Positions 25,339 to 35,253 of a stretch of DNA of 64,000 nt are shown one piece after another. Under the pieces are notes generated by a model. It saw only the letters and a list, made by a program, of their open reading frames with translations, was not told the origin of the DNA and searched no databases. Position 1 is the first letter of the stretch; each line of letters starts with the position of its first letter. This DNA is from Salinadaptatus halalkaliphilus (GTDB lineage: Archaea; Halobacteriota; Halobacteria; Halobacteriales; Natrialbaceae): contig NZ_RBZW01000055.1 of NCBI RefSeq assembly GCF_006543045.1, positions 124,001 to 188,000 of the forward strand. Direction: 5' to 3'. The translations under genes were made by a program, and so were the position numbers.

Positions 25339-25956
25339 ATGTTCGAGATGCGTCCCGACCGGGAGGCCGAGGTGGCCCTCGTCGGTCGCTCTAACGTGGG
25401 GAAATCGACGCTCATGCGCGAGATCACCGGCCACAGCTTCGACACCGGCGGCAAGCCGGGGGTCACGCGCGAGCCAAACCACTACGACTGGGCCGCCGAG
25501 GACTTCGTTATCACCGATCTCCCGGGCTTTGGCTTCATGAGCGGCGTCGACGAGGACTACCGCGAGGAGATCAAGACGAACATCGTGCAGTATCTCGAGG
25601 AGTACGCCGACAACGTCTGCGTCGGCGTTCTGGTCGTCGACGGCAAGAGCGTCATTGATATCATTGACCGCCACTCCGGGCCCGATGAAATCCCCTACGA
25701 TGTCGAGATGTTTCACTTTCTGCGAGACCTCGAGATACCGGTCGTCGTCGCGGTCAACAAGATGGACAAAGTCGAGGACAGAGACGAGCGTCTGAACGAG
25801 CTCTGTGATCGCCTCGGCCTCTATCCGCCCTGGAAACAGTGGCAAGAGACGATCGCGCCGATCACCGCCAAACGCGGCCAGATCGAGCCGCTGAACGAGG
25901 CCGTTCGCGAGCACCTTCACGAGCAGAACCGGGACGATCTGTTCAAGTTCTTCTGA
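25339..25956 (+). CDS. engB: Ribosome-biogenesis GTPase EngB (YsxC-like)
   Basis: A 205-aa TRAFAC GTPase. G1 is GRSNVGKST near residue 17, with the family spacing [17 protein letters not shown]2 lies in [11 protein letters not shown]3 is DLPGFGF, G4 is NKMDK, and G5 is in the TAKRG segment. It is the archaeal EngB form, of normal length. In bacteria EngB acts in assembly of the large ribosomal subunit; the archaeal role is assumed similar. It appears to have its own promoter. Confidence 0.93.
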   Translation: MFEMRPDREAEVALVGRSNVGKSTLMREITGHSFDTGGKPGVTREPNHYDWAAEDFVITDLPGFGFMSGVDEDYREEIKTNIVQYLEEYADNVCVGVLVVDGKSVIDIIDRHSGPDEIPYDVEMFHFLRDLEIPVVVAVNKMDKVEDRDERLNELCDRLGLYPPWKQWQETIAPITAKRGQIEPLNEAVREHLHEQNRDDLFKFF

Positions 25957-26033
25957 CTCGGACGGTGGTCACCCGTATCCTTCCCTGGACCGAAACTATT
26001 GGCGATTATCAAATGCATCAATCCGGCAGCGTC

Positions 26034-26097
26034 TCATACGGACCGTTGTAGTTCTTTACCGGTGATCACCGGTAAAACGCTACAACAATCCGTATCA
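26034..26097. repeat. Family-1 palindromic repeat, short copy 6
   Basis: A compact 64-bp version starting TCATACGGACCGTTGTAG and ending CTACAACAATCCGTATCA. The core is a perfect inverted repeat (TTTACCGGTGA followed at once by TCACCGGTAAA) without the usual central loop. It lies in the gap before the peptide-transporter operon. Confidence 0.85.
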
Positions 26098-26131
26098 GTG
26101 ACGAACTGAACCGTACTATATCCACAGTAGA

Positions 26132-26170
26132 CATATATACCACAATCACGAAAGGTTTTTCCGTTATTTA
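26132..26170 (+). promoter_or_regulatory. Promoter region of the dipeptide ABC operon
   Basis: Two TATA-like elements: CATATATACC at 26132 and TTATTTA at 26164. The second lies about 25 nt before the ATG at 26192 and fits a leaderless start; the first would give a leader of about 30 nt. Confidence 0.4.
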
Positions 26171-26191
26171 GCGAGTCTACTCAATGACCAT

Positions 26192-27991
26192 ATGACCCGT
26201 TCAGTGGGGGCCGACGACAGTACTGTGACCGACAACCTTTCGCGCCGGTCGTTTCTCGCCGCAGGTGGGGCTGGGGCTGCAACCGCGCTCGCCGGCTGTA
26301 GTGACGGTGAGGAGATCGACGCCGGCAACGGTGCGGACGAGGACACCGATGTCGATGGCGACTACCTTCGGATGGCCGTCGACTCGGTCAGTTCGCTGGA
26401 TCCGGTGATCATCCAACTCGACAGCGTCGGCGAGTACAATATCTACGAACGACTGACCGACCACAGGAACGGTCAGCTTCCGGCCGAGGGCAACCTCGCC
26501 GAGGATTGGCGGACCGAAGACGACGGCCGCATCTACGAGTTCGACCTCAAGGAAGGCGTCCAGTACCACGACGGTCGCGAGATGACCGCCGACGACGTCG
26601 TCTACGCCTGGCGACGGATGGCCGAGTCGCCGGAGACGCGAAACGCCGACGACCTGTTGGACACGTTCGAGATCGCCCACGAACGCGACGACGACGGGGA
26701 GCTCGTTCCGGACTCGCTGGCGGTCGAAGCGGTCGACGACTACACCGTCCGCGTCGAACTCGCCCAACCGTTTTACCTGACCCTCGATCAGCTCGCGAAC
26801 ATCTCCTTCGCCGTCTATCCAGCGGGCGTCGTCGGCGATATCGAGGGCTACGACGGCGAGATGTCCCAGTCGGAGTTCGGCACCGAGAATCCGATCGGGT
26901 CCGGCCCGTTCCAGCTCGAAGAGTGGGAAGACGGGAGTCACCTCTCGATCGAACGGTTCGACGAATACCACGGCGAAGTCGCCGATATCGACGGCGTCCA
27001 CTGGTCGATCATGGACGACTCGAATGCGCGACTGAACCGCGCCCTGAACCGGAACCTCGACGTGTTCACGATGGAACCGTCCCAGTTCGACCCCGACCTC
27101 CTCGAGATCGAGGAAACCGACGAGCAGGGCCGTGAGTTCGGCACCTACGGACCGCTCGACAACGACGAGATGGTCCAGTACCAGTCCTCCGAGGTGCTCG
27201 TCTCGTACTACATCGTCTTCAACACCGCGAACGTCGACGAACTCGCCGTTCGTCGGGCGATCGGCCACGTCATCGATCAACACGAACTCGCCGCGAACGA
27301 GTTCAACGACATGTACGACCCCGGCTACCACATCGTGCCGCCGTCGGCGTTCCCCGGTGGCGAGGACAACTACTGGGAGATGGCCGAATCGGACTACCCG
27401 TACGGCTACGCCGAGAGTCAGATCGACGAAGCTCGCGAACTCATGGAAGATGCGGGATACGGCGAGGACGACATGTACGAGCTGTCGCTGACCGTCTACC
27501 CCGATAGCATCTGGCAGGACTTCGGCGAACTACTGGCCTCGCAAGCGCGCGCAGCGCACATCGATATCGACGTTCAGGAGGCACCCCAATCGACGATCAT
27601 CAACCAGGCCATCGAGGGGACGATGGACGCGTTCACGCTCTGGGATCGGATGGATTACCCCGGTCCGGACGTGTTCCACCGGTTTCTGCACCCGACGCCG
27701 GAGATGCCGCAGTTCACCCGCATTTCGGCCGGCGTCGACTCGGAATACGCCGACGAGGCCGCCGACGCGTGGGAACAGTACCTCGACAATCGCGGCCCGA
27801 GTGATGCGGAGGAACAGGCCCGAAACGAGGCGTTCGAGCGGATCGAGACGGCAAATCTGGAGATGGTTGCCCAGCTTCCCTTGCTCCACGAGCGTGTTCA
27901 CCGGTTCGTCTACGACTGGGTCGACATCGACATGCACGGCGCCATGGAGTACCAACAGTACAATACGGTCTCGATCGACGACCAGCCGTAA
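26192..27991 (+). CDS. Dipeptide/oligopeptide ABC transporter substrate-binding lipoprotein
   Basis: A 599-aa SBP of the DppA/OppA family (family 5 extracellular solute-binding). The signal is a Tat type with S-R-R-S-F-L at 17-22 and the lipobox L-A-G-C with Cys36, so the protein is exported folded and lipid-anchored outside. The family signature is in EFDLKEGVQYHDGREMTADDVVYAWRRM. The two lobes run about 55-300 and 300-570. It is the first gene of a five-gene operon with two permeases and two ATPases, which together form a complete importer. The 230-bp gap to the first permease is longer than the overlaps further on. Confidence 0.94.
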   Translation: MTRSVGADDSTVTDNLSRRSFLAAGGAGAATALAGCSDGEEIDAGNGADEDTDVDGDYLRMAVDSVSSLDPVIIQLDSVGEYNIYERLTDHRNGQLPAEGNLAEDWRTEDDGRIYEFDLKEGVQYHDGREMTADDVVYAWRRMAESPETRNADDLLDTFEIAHERDDDGELVPDSLAVEAVDDYTVRVELAQPFYLTLDQLANISFAVYPAGVVGDIEGYDGEMSQSEFGTENPIGSGPFQLEEWEDGSHLSIERFDEYHGEVADIDGVHWSIMDDSNARLNRALNRNLDVFTMEPSQFDPDLLEIEETDEQGREFGTYGPLDNDEMVQYQSSEVLVSYYIVFNTANVDELAVRRAIGHVIDQHELAANEFNDMYDPGYHIVPPSAFPGGEDNYWEMAESDYPYGYAESQIDEARELMEDAGYGEDDMYELSLTVYPDSIWQDFGELLASQARAAHIDIDVQEAPQSTIINQAIEGTMDAFTLWDRMDYPGPDVFHRFLHPTPEMPQFTRISAGVDSEYADEAADAWEQYLDNRGPSDAEEQARNEAFERIETANLEMVAQLPLLHERVHRFVYDWVDIDMHGAMEYQQYNTVSIDDQP

Positions 27992-28221
27992 CCGCTACGC
28001 CGACCGACACTGCGCTGCCCGACCCGACGACTCACTACCAAAATGGAGTATACGCGTCCGCTACACCCATCGAACACCCCGCCACCGGCACTCGATCGGC
28101 CGAGCACTCGAGGCGAATCCGGCACTCGAGACCGACTCTGTCGAGGCGCTCGAGGAGCGTCGCTGATCGTGGCGGCCGTCGACTGGCGTAGACCGGTTTG
28201 TAGACATCTCCTAGGAGGCGG

Positions 28222-29259
28222 ATGGCACCGATGAGCCGACTCGGCTATCTGGCTCGCCGACTGTTGCTCGCGATCCCCGTCGTGCTCTTTGGCACGTCGT
28301 TGACGTTTCTGATCATCCGGATGGGGCCGATCGATCCAGCGGCGGCGATCGTCGGCTCGCCGGACACGCCATCCGCCCAGGCACAGTACGAACGCACCCG
28401 CGAACAGCTCGGGCTCACCCAACCGCTGTGGGACCAGTACGTCGAGTTCATGACCGATCTGTTGCTGTTCGACCTCGGCCAGTCGTGGGTCCTGAGTCCC
28501 GGGACGAACACGTACGATCTGATACTGACGTACGCTCCACGAACCCTCTGGCTCGGGTTCTGGTCGATTCTGATCGCCGTCTTCGTCGGGATCCCGCTGG
28601 GATTCTACGCCGGACTCAATCCGAACACGCGGGCCGACTACCTCGTCTCCTTCGGCGGGATCGTCTGGCGTGCGATGCCGAACTTCTGGCTCGCGATCAT
28701 CCTGCTCGCGCTGTTTGCCCAGTCACAACAGTATTTCTTCGGCTTCGACTGGAGCGGCTTCGTGGTCGACAGCGAGGTCACCGGCGCCTACCAGTTTAGC
28801 GATATCACGACGAGTGAGGGCTTCGTCCGGGAGTTCAAGCGCGTTCTGCCCGCTGCACTCGTTCTCGGCTCGGCGTCGATGGGCAACGAGATGCGAATTG
28901 GCCGGACCGCCGTCCTCGAGACGATCAACTCGAATTACGTCGAGACCGCGAAGGCGAAAGGGCTCTCGACCACAAAGATCGTCTGGAAACACGTCTTCCG
29001 GAACGCGTTGATCCCGCTGGTACCGGTCATCACGAGCGAGGCGTTTCTCCTCATCGGCGGTGCGGTACTGGTCGAAGTCGTCTTCGGCATCAACGGGCTG
29101 GGCTACCTCTTCTTCCAGGCCGTCATCAACGGCGATCTGCCGCTCGTCGCATCACTCATGTACGTATTCATCCTCGTGCTCGTGGGCGTGAACATCATCC
29201 AAGACATCCTGTACACCATCATCGATCCCCGCGTGGGACTCGAGGAGGGAAGCGCATGA
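28222..29259 (+). CDS. Dipeptide/oligopeptide ABC transporter permease, DppB type
   Basis: A 345-aa permease with six transmembrane helices. Typical DppB features are the N-terminal RLGYLARRLLLAIPVVLFGTSLTF and the coupling motif EAA-like region ETAKAKGLSTTKIVWKHVFRNALIPL. It is followed by ITSEAFLLIGGAVLVEVVFG. A purine-rich AGGAGG at 28213-28218 precedes it; the spacing is 3 nt to the ATG at 28222 and 12 nt to the one at 28231 (MSRLGY), so the exact start is open. Its stop overlaps the next start by 4 nt. Confidence 0.93.
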   Translation: MAPMSRLGYLARRLLLAIPVVLFGTSLTFLIIRMGPIDPAAAIVGSPDTPSAQAQYERTREQLGLTQPLWDQYVEFMTDLLLFDLGQSWVLSPGTNTYDLILTYAPRTLWLGFWSILIAVFVGIPLGFYAGLNPNTRADYLVSFGGIVWRAMPNFWLAIILLALFAQSQQYFFGFDWSGFVVDSEVTGAYQFSDITTSEGFVREFKRVLPAALVLGSASMGNEMRIGRTAVLETINSNYVETAKAKGLSTTKIVWKHVFRNALIPLVPVITSEAFLLIGGAVLVEVVFGINGLGYLFFQAVINGDLPLVASLMYVFILVLVGVNIIQDILYTIIDPRVGLEEGSA

Positions 29260-30785
29260 TCGGTGGAGACGCGGACGACGGCGACGGAGGCTCGGCCGGC
29301 GGCAACGCCGATGGACGCTCGACCGACGGCGACACCGATTCGTTCGAGGACAGGCCGCTTCGCGAACGGATCGCAGCGAACCCGCGGCCGGCGGCGGTGT
29401 GGGGAGCCGGATTCGCACTGCTCGTGGCCGTCCAGTTCGGTGCGATCGCCGACGTGATCGTCAACGCGATGCCGTGGGGAGTCGCACTCGGTGCACTGCC
29501 GTCGATTCCCGGAACGGGAATACTTGCCGCAGTGGGCCAGTGGTTCGCTGACCTCCCGACGCTGCTCTCTCCCGAACTGATTCCCAACGAGGGGTACTAC
29601 GTTCCCGGTGAGGGGTGGCACGGAACCTTCCTCGGCCTCTCGCCGGCGATCGCGTGGGGGATCCGCGTCGTCCTCGTCTACGCCTACGCCTTCGCGGCGC
29701 TGGCGTGGATCTGGTACGCGTACGTCCTCTTTCGGCGGCACTATCGCTACGCCGACTGGACCCCTCGCGACGATGTCGTCGACCGACTGCGGACCCACCG
29801 GTGGGGGCAGTTCGGTATCGTGATCGTGCTCGCCTTCCTGGTGATGGCGATCTTTGCGCCTGCACTGGCGACCGCACCGGTCGCCCAGAACATCGAGGAT
29901 CCCTACTCGCACACGATCGAGTACTACGACCATGATGCGGGCGAGGTCGTCGAGACGACGGTCGGCGACGCGAACCGCAACTCCCAATCCCGCGGACAGG
30001 ACGCGCGAAACGTCGGACCGATGAGCTACGACGACTACGACCGGTTCCACCCGCTCGGAACCATGCCCTCCGGGCAGGATCTGTTCACGTTCATCGTCTT
30101 CGGGGCGCGAGTATCGCTGTTGATCGGGTTGTTGAGCCTGACGATCAGCGGCGTCGCGGCCGCGGGGTTCGCACTGTTTGGGGCCTACTACAAGGGGAAA
30201 CTCGACCTCTCGTTCGTGGTCATGAGCGACTCTGTCCAGGCGATGCCCCGGCTGTTACTGCTCGTGTTACTCTCGGTGATACTCGCGGACACGTGGATCG
30301 GCGGGCTCTACAGCGGTGCGGTCGTCCTCGCGTTGATCTTCGGGGTGACCGGCTGGCCGGCGCTCTGGCGGGCGATTCGTGGCCCCGCGTTGCAGGTCGC
30401 CGAAAAGGAGTGGATCGACGCTGCTAGGAGTTACGATCAGGCGCCGACGACGACGATGCGCAGACACATGTTGCCGTACATCCTCGGCTACCTGCTGATC
30501 TACGCCTCGATGACGCTCGGCGGCATCATCGTCGGCGTCGCCGGCCTCTCGTTTCTGGGGCTCGGCGTCGACTCGCCGACGCCCGAGTGGGGCCGAGCGA
30601 TCGACGCCGGCCAGGACTACGTCACCACGGCGTCCTGGCACATCTCGCTGCTTCCCGGACTGTTCATCGTCCTCGTCGTAACGGCGTTCAACGCGCTCGG
30701 GGACGGCATTCGGGACGCGATCGATCCACAGAGCGACGTTGGCGGGGACTCTGAGGAGGCCGCCGCCGGGGGGACCGGCGCATGA
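29256..30785 (+). CDS. Dipeptide/oligopeptide ABC transporter permease, DppC type
   Basis: A 509-aa permease, much longer than the usual 300 aa. Residues 1-160 form an extra region: an acidic Gly/Asp-rich tail, then two or three additional hydrophobic helices. Residues about 190-490 are the DppC core, with the loop between the first two core helices carrying ENIEDPYSHTIEYYDHDAGE, the phrase HPLGTMPSGQDLFTFIVFG, and the coupling region KEWIDAARSYDQAPTTTMRRHMLP. The extension is seen in some haloarchaeal relatives. Start and stop both overlap the neighbouring genes by 4 nt. Confidence 0.92.
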   Translation: MIGGDADDGDGGSAGGNADGRSTDGDTDSFEDRPLRERIAANPRPAAVWGAGFALLVAVQFGAIADVIVNAMPWGVALGALPSIPGTGILAAVGQWFADLPTLLSPELIPNEGYYVPGEGWHGTFLGLSPAIAWGIRVVLVYAYAFAALAWIWYAYVLFRRHYRYADWTPRDDVVDRLRTHRWGQFGIVIVLAFLVMAIFAPALATAPVAQNIEDPYSHTIEYYDHDAGEVVETTVGDANRNSQSRGQDARNVGPMSYDDYDRFHPLGTMPSGQDLFTFIVFGARVSLLIGLLSLTISGVAAAGFALFGAYYKGKLDLSFVVMSDSVQAMPRLLLLVLLSVILADTWIGGLYSGAVVLALIFGVTGWPALWRAIRGPALQVAEKEWIDAARSYDQAPTTTMRRHMLPYILGYLLIYASMTLGGIIVGVAGLSFLGLGVDSPTPEWGRAIDAGQDYVTTASWHISLLPGLFIVLVVTAFNALGDGIRDAIDPQSDVGGDSEEAAAGGTGA

Positions 30786-32056
30786 CCTTGGACGCCGATT
30801 CGGACGGTCCGACAGAGTCGAGCGCCAACGCCGACCCGCTACTCGCCGTCGAGGGCCTCCGGACGGTCTTCTCGACGGACAAAGAGGAAATCCACGCGGT
30901 CGACGGCATCGACTTCGACGTTCGCGAAGGCGAAACGCTCGGCATCGTCGGCGAATCCGGCTCGGGCAAAAGCGTCACCGCCCGTTCGATCATGGGGCTC
31001 GTCAAGTCGCCCGGACGAATCGTCGACGGCAGTATTCGCTACCGCGGCGAGGACCTCGTCGGCAAGTCCGAGGACGAACTCCGGGCCTATCGCGGCGGTG
31101 ACATCGCGATGATCTTCCAGGACCCGATGACGAGTCTCAACCCGGTCTACACCGTCGGCAACCAGATCGAGGAAGCCCTCGAGTTACACCAGGGACTCTC
31201 CGGCAGCGAGGCCACCGACGAAGCCGCCTCGCTGCTCGAGTCGGTCAACATCCCCGACGCGCGACGCCGCCTCGGGGAGTATCCTCACGAGTTCTCCGGC
31301 GGGATGCGCCAGCGAGCGTTGATCGCGATGGCGCTTGCCTGTGATCCCGAGGTGCTCATCTGTGACGAACCGACGACGGCACTCGACGTGACGACGCAGG
31401 CACAGATCCTCGAGTTGCTCCAGGACGTCCAGCGCGAGCGCGATCTGGGGATGATCTTCATCACCCACGACATGGGTGTGATCGCGGAGATCGCGGACCG
31501 CGTCGGCGTGATGTACGCCGGCGAGATCATCGAGCGCGCGCCGGTCGAACGGCTGTTCGCCAAGCCGAAACACCCCTACACCCGGGGGCTGCTCGAAAGC
31601 ATTCCGGGACGCAACCCCGAGGCCGCGCGCCTGCACACGATCGAGGGCGACGTGCCGACGGCGACCGAACCCGCCGCCTCCTGTCGGTTCGCACCGCGGT
31701 GTCCGAAGGCGATCGACGGCTGCGACAGGGTCCACCCCTCGGCCGTCGCGGTCGACGACGCCGACGCCGATTCGGCGGGCACAGACGGCGCCGACGACGG
31801 CGCCATCGACGGCCACACCGTCTCCTGTCTCCTCTATCCCGAGGATCGCTCTCGAGAGTGGCGACTCGAGGGTCACCGAGACGGCGACAGCATCGACGCG
31901 ACCGATCTCGAGGGTGCGAGGACCGACGGCGGCACGGACGAGACGACCAGCCGCGGCGCAGACGCAACGACCAGCCGCGGCGCGGGCAAGGCGACCGGCG
32001 ATGATGCATCCGCGGACACGCGTGACGATGCGACCAACGAGGTGATCGACGAATGA
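30782..32056 (+). CDS. Dipeptide/oligopeptide ABC transporter ATPase, DppD type
   Basis: A 424-aa ATPase. Walker A is GESGSGKS (about 59-66), the Q-loop is in MIFQDPMTSLNPVYTVG, the signature motif is FSGGMRQRALIAMALACDPEVLICDEPTTALD. The oligopeptide-type C-terminal domain has four Cys around CRFAPRCPKAIDGC and VSCLL, as in proteins that carry a Fe-S cluster there. A further low-complexity acidic/Ser-Arg tail (about 375-424) ends the protein. Translational coupling to both neighbours (4-nt overlaps). Confidence 0.94.
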   Translation: MTLDADSDGPTESSANADPLLAVEGLRTVFSTDKEEIHAVDGIDFDVREGETLGIVGESGSGKSVTARSIMGLVKSPGRIVDGSIRYRGEDLVGKSEDELRAYRGGDIAMIFQDPMTSLNPVYTVGNQIEEALELHQGLSGSEATDEAASLLESVNIPDARRRLGEYPHEFSGGMRQRALIAMALACDPEVLICDEPTTALDVTTQAQILELLQDVQRERDLGMIFITHDMGVIAEIADRVGVMYAGEIIERAPVERLFAKPKHPYTRGLLESIPGRNPEAARLHTIEGDVPTATEPAASCRFAPRCPKAIDGCDRVHPSAVAVDDADADSAGTDGADDGAIDGHTVSCLLYPEDRSREWRLEGHRDGDSIDATDLEGARTDGGTDETTSRGADATTSRGAGKATGDDASADTRDDATNEVIDE

Positions 32057-33405
32057 GTTTCCAGACAGATCCACGAGTCGATGCGGACGAATCGGTCGCG
32101 ACCGATCCGGAATCCGAGCCGCTCGTCTCGGTCGAGAACCTACAGACCTACTACGATACCGGCGGCATCCGCTCGTCGAACCCCGTCAAAGCCGTCGACG
32201 GCGTCAGCTTCGAGATTGAACGCGGCGAGACGCTCGGGCTGGTCGGCGAGAGCGGTTGCGGAAAGACCACCCTCGGGCGCACGCTCGTTCGCCTCGAGCG
32301 GCCGACGGGTGGCAGCGTCGCCTTCGACGGGACGGACATCACGACGCTGTCGGGCGAGGAGCTGACGGCGTGGCGAAAGAACGCCCAGATCGTCTTTCAG
32401 GATCCGGACTCGAGCATGAACGACCGGCTCACGGTCGGTAAGATCGTTCGCGAGCCGCTGGACTCCTACGACTGGAAGACGCCGCGACAACGACGCGCTC
32501 GAGTCCGCGAGTTGCTCGATCTCGTCGGACTCCAGCCCGAACACTACTACCGATACCCTCACCAGTTCTCCGGCGGCCAGCGCCAGCGAATCGGGATCGC
32601 GCGGGCGCTCGCTTTGAACCCAGACTTCGTCGTCCTCGACGAACCAACCAGCGCGCTCGACGTCTCGGTGCAGGCGAAGATCCTCAACCTCCTCGAGGAG
32701 TTACAGGCCGAGCTGGGATTGACGTACCTCCTGATCGCCCACGATCTCTCCGTGGTTCGTCACGCCTGCGATCGGATCGCGGTCATGTACCTCGGCAATA
32801 TCATGGAGATCGGCGAGGCCGAGCAGGTGTTTACCGAGCCGGCGAATCCGTACACGCGGACGCTACTGTCGGCGATCCCGTCGCCAGATCCGACCGTCGA
32901 CCGGAACCGGATCCCGCTTCGAGGCTCGCCGCCGAGTCCGCGCGATCCACCCGCCGGCTGTCCGCTCTCGACCCGGTGTCCGATGAAAGTGCGGCCGGAC
33001 AAGTGGGACGAGCTCTCAGAGGATCTCTGGCACGCCCTCGACGTCCTCCAGGACATCCTGCGAGAACGCTCGAAACGGGCCGACAACCTTCCGACACAAA
33101 TCCGTCGGCGAGTCGGTCTCGAGGATCCGACGGCCGATTTCGCGACAATTCGGGACTCGGTGTTCGAGGACGTGTCCGTCCCCGAGTCGGTCGCGACCGA
33201 ACTCGACGAGACGGAGCGCCGACTCGCCGAGGGTGGCGAACCGGCCGCACTCGAGTACCTCCGGGAACGATTCGGCAGCGACTGTGACGCTGTCTTCCCG
33301 GACGACCACGCCGTTGACGCCACCGGCCGGACGAGCCGCTGTCATCGTCACCGCGAGGGCGACGACGAATCGACCGCGGTCGATCGCGGACGGTTCGGCC
33401 GGTAG
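32053..33405 (+). CDS. Dipeptide/oligopeptide ABC transporter ATPase, DppF type
   Basis: A 450-aa ATPase. Walker A is GESGCGKTT, the signature motif is [32 protein letters not shown]. The C-terminal cysteine motif begins normally (CPLSTRCPM) but the second half (SRCHRH) follows only after an insert of about 120 residues rich in Glu and Arg. The insert contains an Arg-rich helix. The insert is a haloarchaeal variation whose role is unknown. It is the last gene of the importer; a membrane gene follows 3 nt later. Confidence 0.93.
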   Translation: MSFQTDPRVDADESVATDPESEPLVSVENLQTYYDTGGIRSSNPVKAVDGVSFEIERGETLGLVGESGCGKTTLGRTLVRLERPTGGSVAFDGTDITTLSGEELTAWRKNAQIVFQDPDSSMNDRLTVGKIVREPLDSYDWKTPRQRRARVRELLDLVGLQPEHYYRYPHQFSGGQRQRIGIARALALNPDFVVLDEPTSALDVSVQAKILNLLEELQAELGLTYLLIAHDLSVVRHACDRIAVMYLGNIMEIGEAEQVFTEPANPYTRTLLSAIPSPDPTVDRNRIPLRGSPPSPRDPPAGCPLSTRCPMKVRPDKWDELSEDLWHALDVLQDILRERSKRADNLPTQIRRRVGLEDPTADFATIRDSVFEDVSVPESVATELDETERRLAEGGEPAALEYLRERFGSDCDAVFPDDHAVDATGRTSRCHRHREGDDESTAVDRGRFGR

Positions 33406-33407
33406 CG

Positions 33408-33824
33408 ATGGTACGGACACTCGTCGTTCTCGATCTCGTCCTCGCCGCCGTAACTCTCGCGGCGCTCGTCGTCGTCGCCGTCACCGCCGGCGCGTTCGGG
33501 CTCGGCTACGGCCTCGTCACGGTCAAACACGTCCTGTTCGCGGTCGGATTGCTGCTGGCCGGCGTCGGAACGCTACAGTACAGGACCGGCCTCGAGGTGC
33601 GAGATGGCAGCGACGCGAGTGCGGGCCACCCCTCGTCGCCGTCCAGATCGGTCGATCCGACTCGCCGCTCCCGACTTCGCTCCCTTCTCGAAGCGTGCCT
33701 TCCCGACGGCTGGATCGTCCCGCCGGGAGAACGCCTGCCCGACGCCGCGAAGATCGCGGTTGTGGGGCTGGCGCTGCTGGTAGTTTCCTACGGACTGGAA
33801 GCCGTCTTCGGCGTCGGCGTCTGA
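33408..33824 (+). CDS. Membrane protein, function unknown
   Basis: A 138-aa protein with two N-terminal transmembrane helices (about 5-28 and 33-58), a Ser/Arg-rich cytoplasmic loop (65-100) and one C-terminal helix (114-135). The start follows the end of the peptide-transporter operon by two bases, so it is probably co-transcribed with it. I do not recognise a family, and nothing in it shows a direct part in transport. Confidence 0.7.
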   Translation: MVRTLVVLDLVLAAVTLAALVVVAVTAGAFGLGYGLVTVKHVLFAVGLLLAGVGTLQYRTGLEVRDGSDASAGHPSSPSRSVDPTRRSRLRSLLEACLPDGWIVPPGERLPDAAKIAVVGLALLVVSYGLEAVFGVGV

Positions 33825-33906
33825 GACGGGCGCTCCGGCCACGGGGCCCAAGGCCCGGATCCGAGTCGGTACGTTTACCGTCCGGGCCCGGAACGAACAC
33901 GTAACG

Positions 33907-34362
33907 ATGGCCGAGGAAACCCCCTGGGAAGCGACGCTCGAGGATATGCACTCGATGGCCGGGGAACTCGCCGCGGACGGCTGGGAGACGGTCACGATCG
34001 TTGCTGGCGACACCACTCCGGTCAGTCCCGCCGTCGGGCCGGACGACCGATTCGGCATCGTCCACGTCGTGGAAGGCGACGACGCCGACCGACTCGAGTC
34101 GCTCGTTCCGCCGAACGACTTCACGAGTTCGGAAGCGTACGTCGCCGTCGCAGGTGGAGTCGAGTACGCCGTCACGGTGGTCAGAGACCCCGACGCTCGC
34201 GTGGCGGTGTTGCTCGCCGGTGCCTTCGAGTACGCCACGGCCGGCGACTGCTTCGCAGCCGCCGCCGAGGAGGGACGGATCTACACCCACGTCCAGCGCC
34301 TCGACGGAACGCGCGCTGCCGTCTTCGAGCACGACGACCCGGGACTGTTCGACCCCGAATGA
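33907..34362 (+). CDS. Conserved haloarchaeal protein, DUF7529-like
   Basis: A 151-aa soluble acidic protein with a regular alpha/beta pattern: WEATLEDMHSMAGELAADGWETVTIVAGDTTP, FGIVHVVEGDDADRLE, then AFEYATAGDCFAAAAEEGRIYTHVQRLDGT. No catalytic motif was seen. I associate it with the uncharacterised family DUF7529; this is from memory. An upstream TATA-like element is not obvious, and it may be read from the upstream operon. Confidence 0.65.
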   Translation: MAEETPWEATLEDMHSMAGELAADGWETVTIVAGDTTPVSPAVGPDDRFGIVHVVEGDDADRLESLVPPNDFTSSEAYVAVAGGVEYAVTVVRDPDARVAVLLAGAFEYATAGDCFAAAAEEGRIYTHVQRLDGTRAAVFEHDDPGLFDPE

Positions 34363-34451
34363 CGACTCGCGTACCGACGCCAGGATAACGACTCGAATGC
34401 CGACGCGACGAAATCCACAACACCGAACCGTTCCCATCAGAAAGGGGGGCT

Positions 34452-35234
34452 ATGGCAACGATTCGGCTGCTCGGGACGGCGGCGTACCCGCGCGTCGGCG
34501 AGACGGTCCACCTCCTCGTTCGCGCGGGCGAGGACTGCCTGTTGGTCGACGCCGGGACGGGGACGCCCGCGACGCTTGAGGAACTGGGCTACTCGCCGGG
34601 CGACGTGACCGATCTCTTCTGTACGCACTCTCACGCCGATCACCTCCTCGGCGTCCCAAACGTGTTGCTCGGCCGGTTTTTCGCCCGAATCGGCGCGATT
34701 CGCGCAACGCCACCGGCGGCGCCGCTGACGGTACGGGGCAACGAGGCGACGCTCGAGGATCTACGGGCGTTGGTCGGTATCGTGACGCCCGGACTCGACG
34801 AACTGCTCGCCGACGAGGACGAACTGCGCGGGACGGAGGCCGGCGATAGCTTTTCGATCGGCGACATCACCGCGACGGTCCTCCCGGCCGAACACCCCGT
34901 TCCGACCCAGGGGCTCTGCTTCGAGGGCGAGCGACGGGTTGTCTACACCGCCGATACGACGGCGACGCCCGCGCTTCGAGAGCGTGTCGGGAGCTGTGAT
35001 GTCGTCGTTCACGAAGCGATGTACGCCGACGAGCAGGCGGCTCTCGCGGCCGACCTCGGCCACGGGACCGCTCGTGAGGCGGGCGCGTTCGCCGAGGCGA
35101 CGGGAGCGAGCGAACTGTGGCTCGTCCACATCGCAGACCGCTACGAGCGCCCCGACCGGTTACGACGCGAGGCCAGCGCCGAATTCGACGGTCGCATCGT
35201 GATTCCCGACCGGTTCGACACGCTGTCGCTGTAA
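34452..35234 (+). CDS. MBL-fold metallo-hydrolase (RNase Z/PhnP-like)
   Basis: A 260-aa metallo-beta-lactamase-fold protein. The N-terminus ATIRLLGTAAYPRVGETVH resembles RNase Z relatives. The metal motif is THSHADHLLG (H59, H61, D63, H64), with the further ligands in AEHPVPTQGLCF, YTADTTA and VHEAMY and a C-terminal LWLVHIADRYERP. It is shorter than RNase Z (a true rnz is present at 13363) and lacks its exosite, so a different phosphodiesterase activity is more likely. The substrate is unknown. Confidence 0.85.
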   Translation: MATIRLLGTAAYPRVGETVHLLVRAGEDCLLVDAGTGTPATLEELGYSPGDVTDLFCTHSHADHLLGVPNVLLGRFFARIGAIRATPPAAPLTVRGNEATLEDLRALVGIVTPGLDELLADEDELRGTEAGDSFSIGDITATVLPAEHPVPTQGLCFEGERRVVYTADTTATPALRERVGSCDVVVHEAMYADEQAALAADLGHGTAREAGAFAEATGASELWLVHIADRYERPDRLRREASAEFDGRIVIPDRFDTLSL

Positions 35235-35253
35235 CGGGCTTTTCGGCACGGAG

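Noticed and set aside
28040-28166. A short frame between the binding protein and permease reading IGRALEANPALETDSVEALEERR
   Set aside because: The end looks protein-like, but there is no start codon with an upstream signal in frame and no recognised family, so it is at most a relic.
33822-33900. A further degraded family-1 repeat after the gene at 33408 (TGAGACGGGC)
   Set aside because: The left end matches only eight bases and the following GC palindrome has no CCGTAT end, so it is not convincing.
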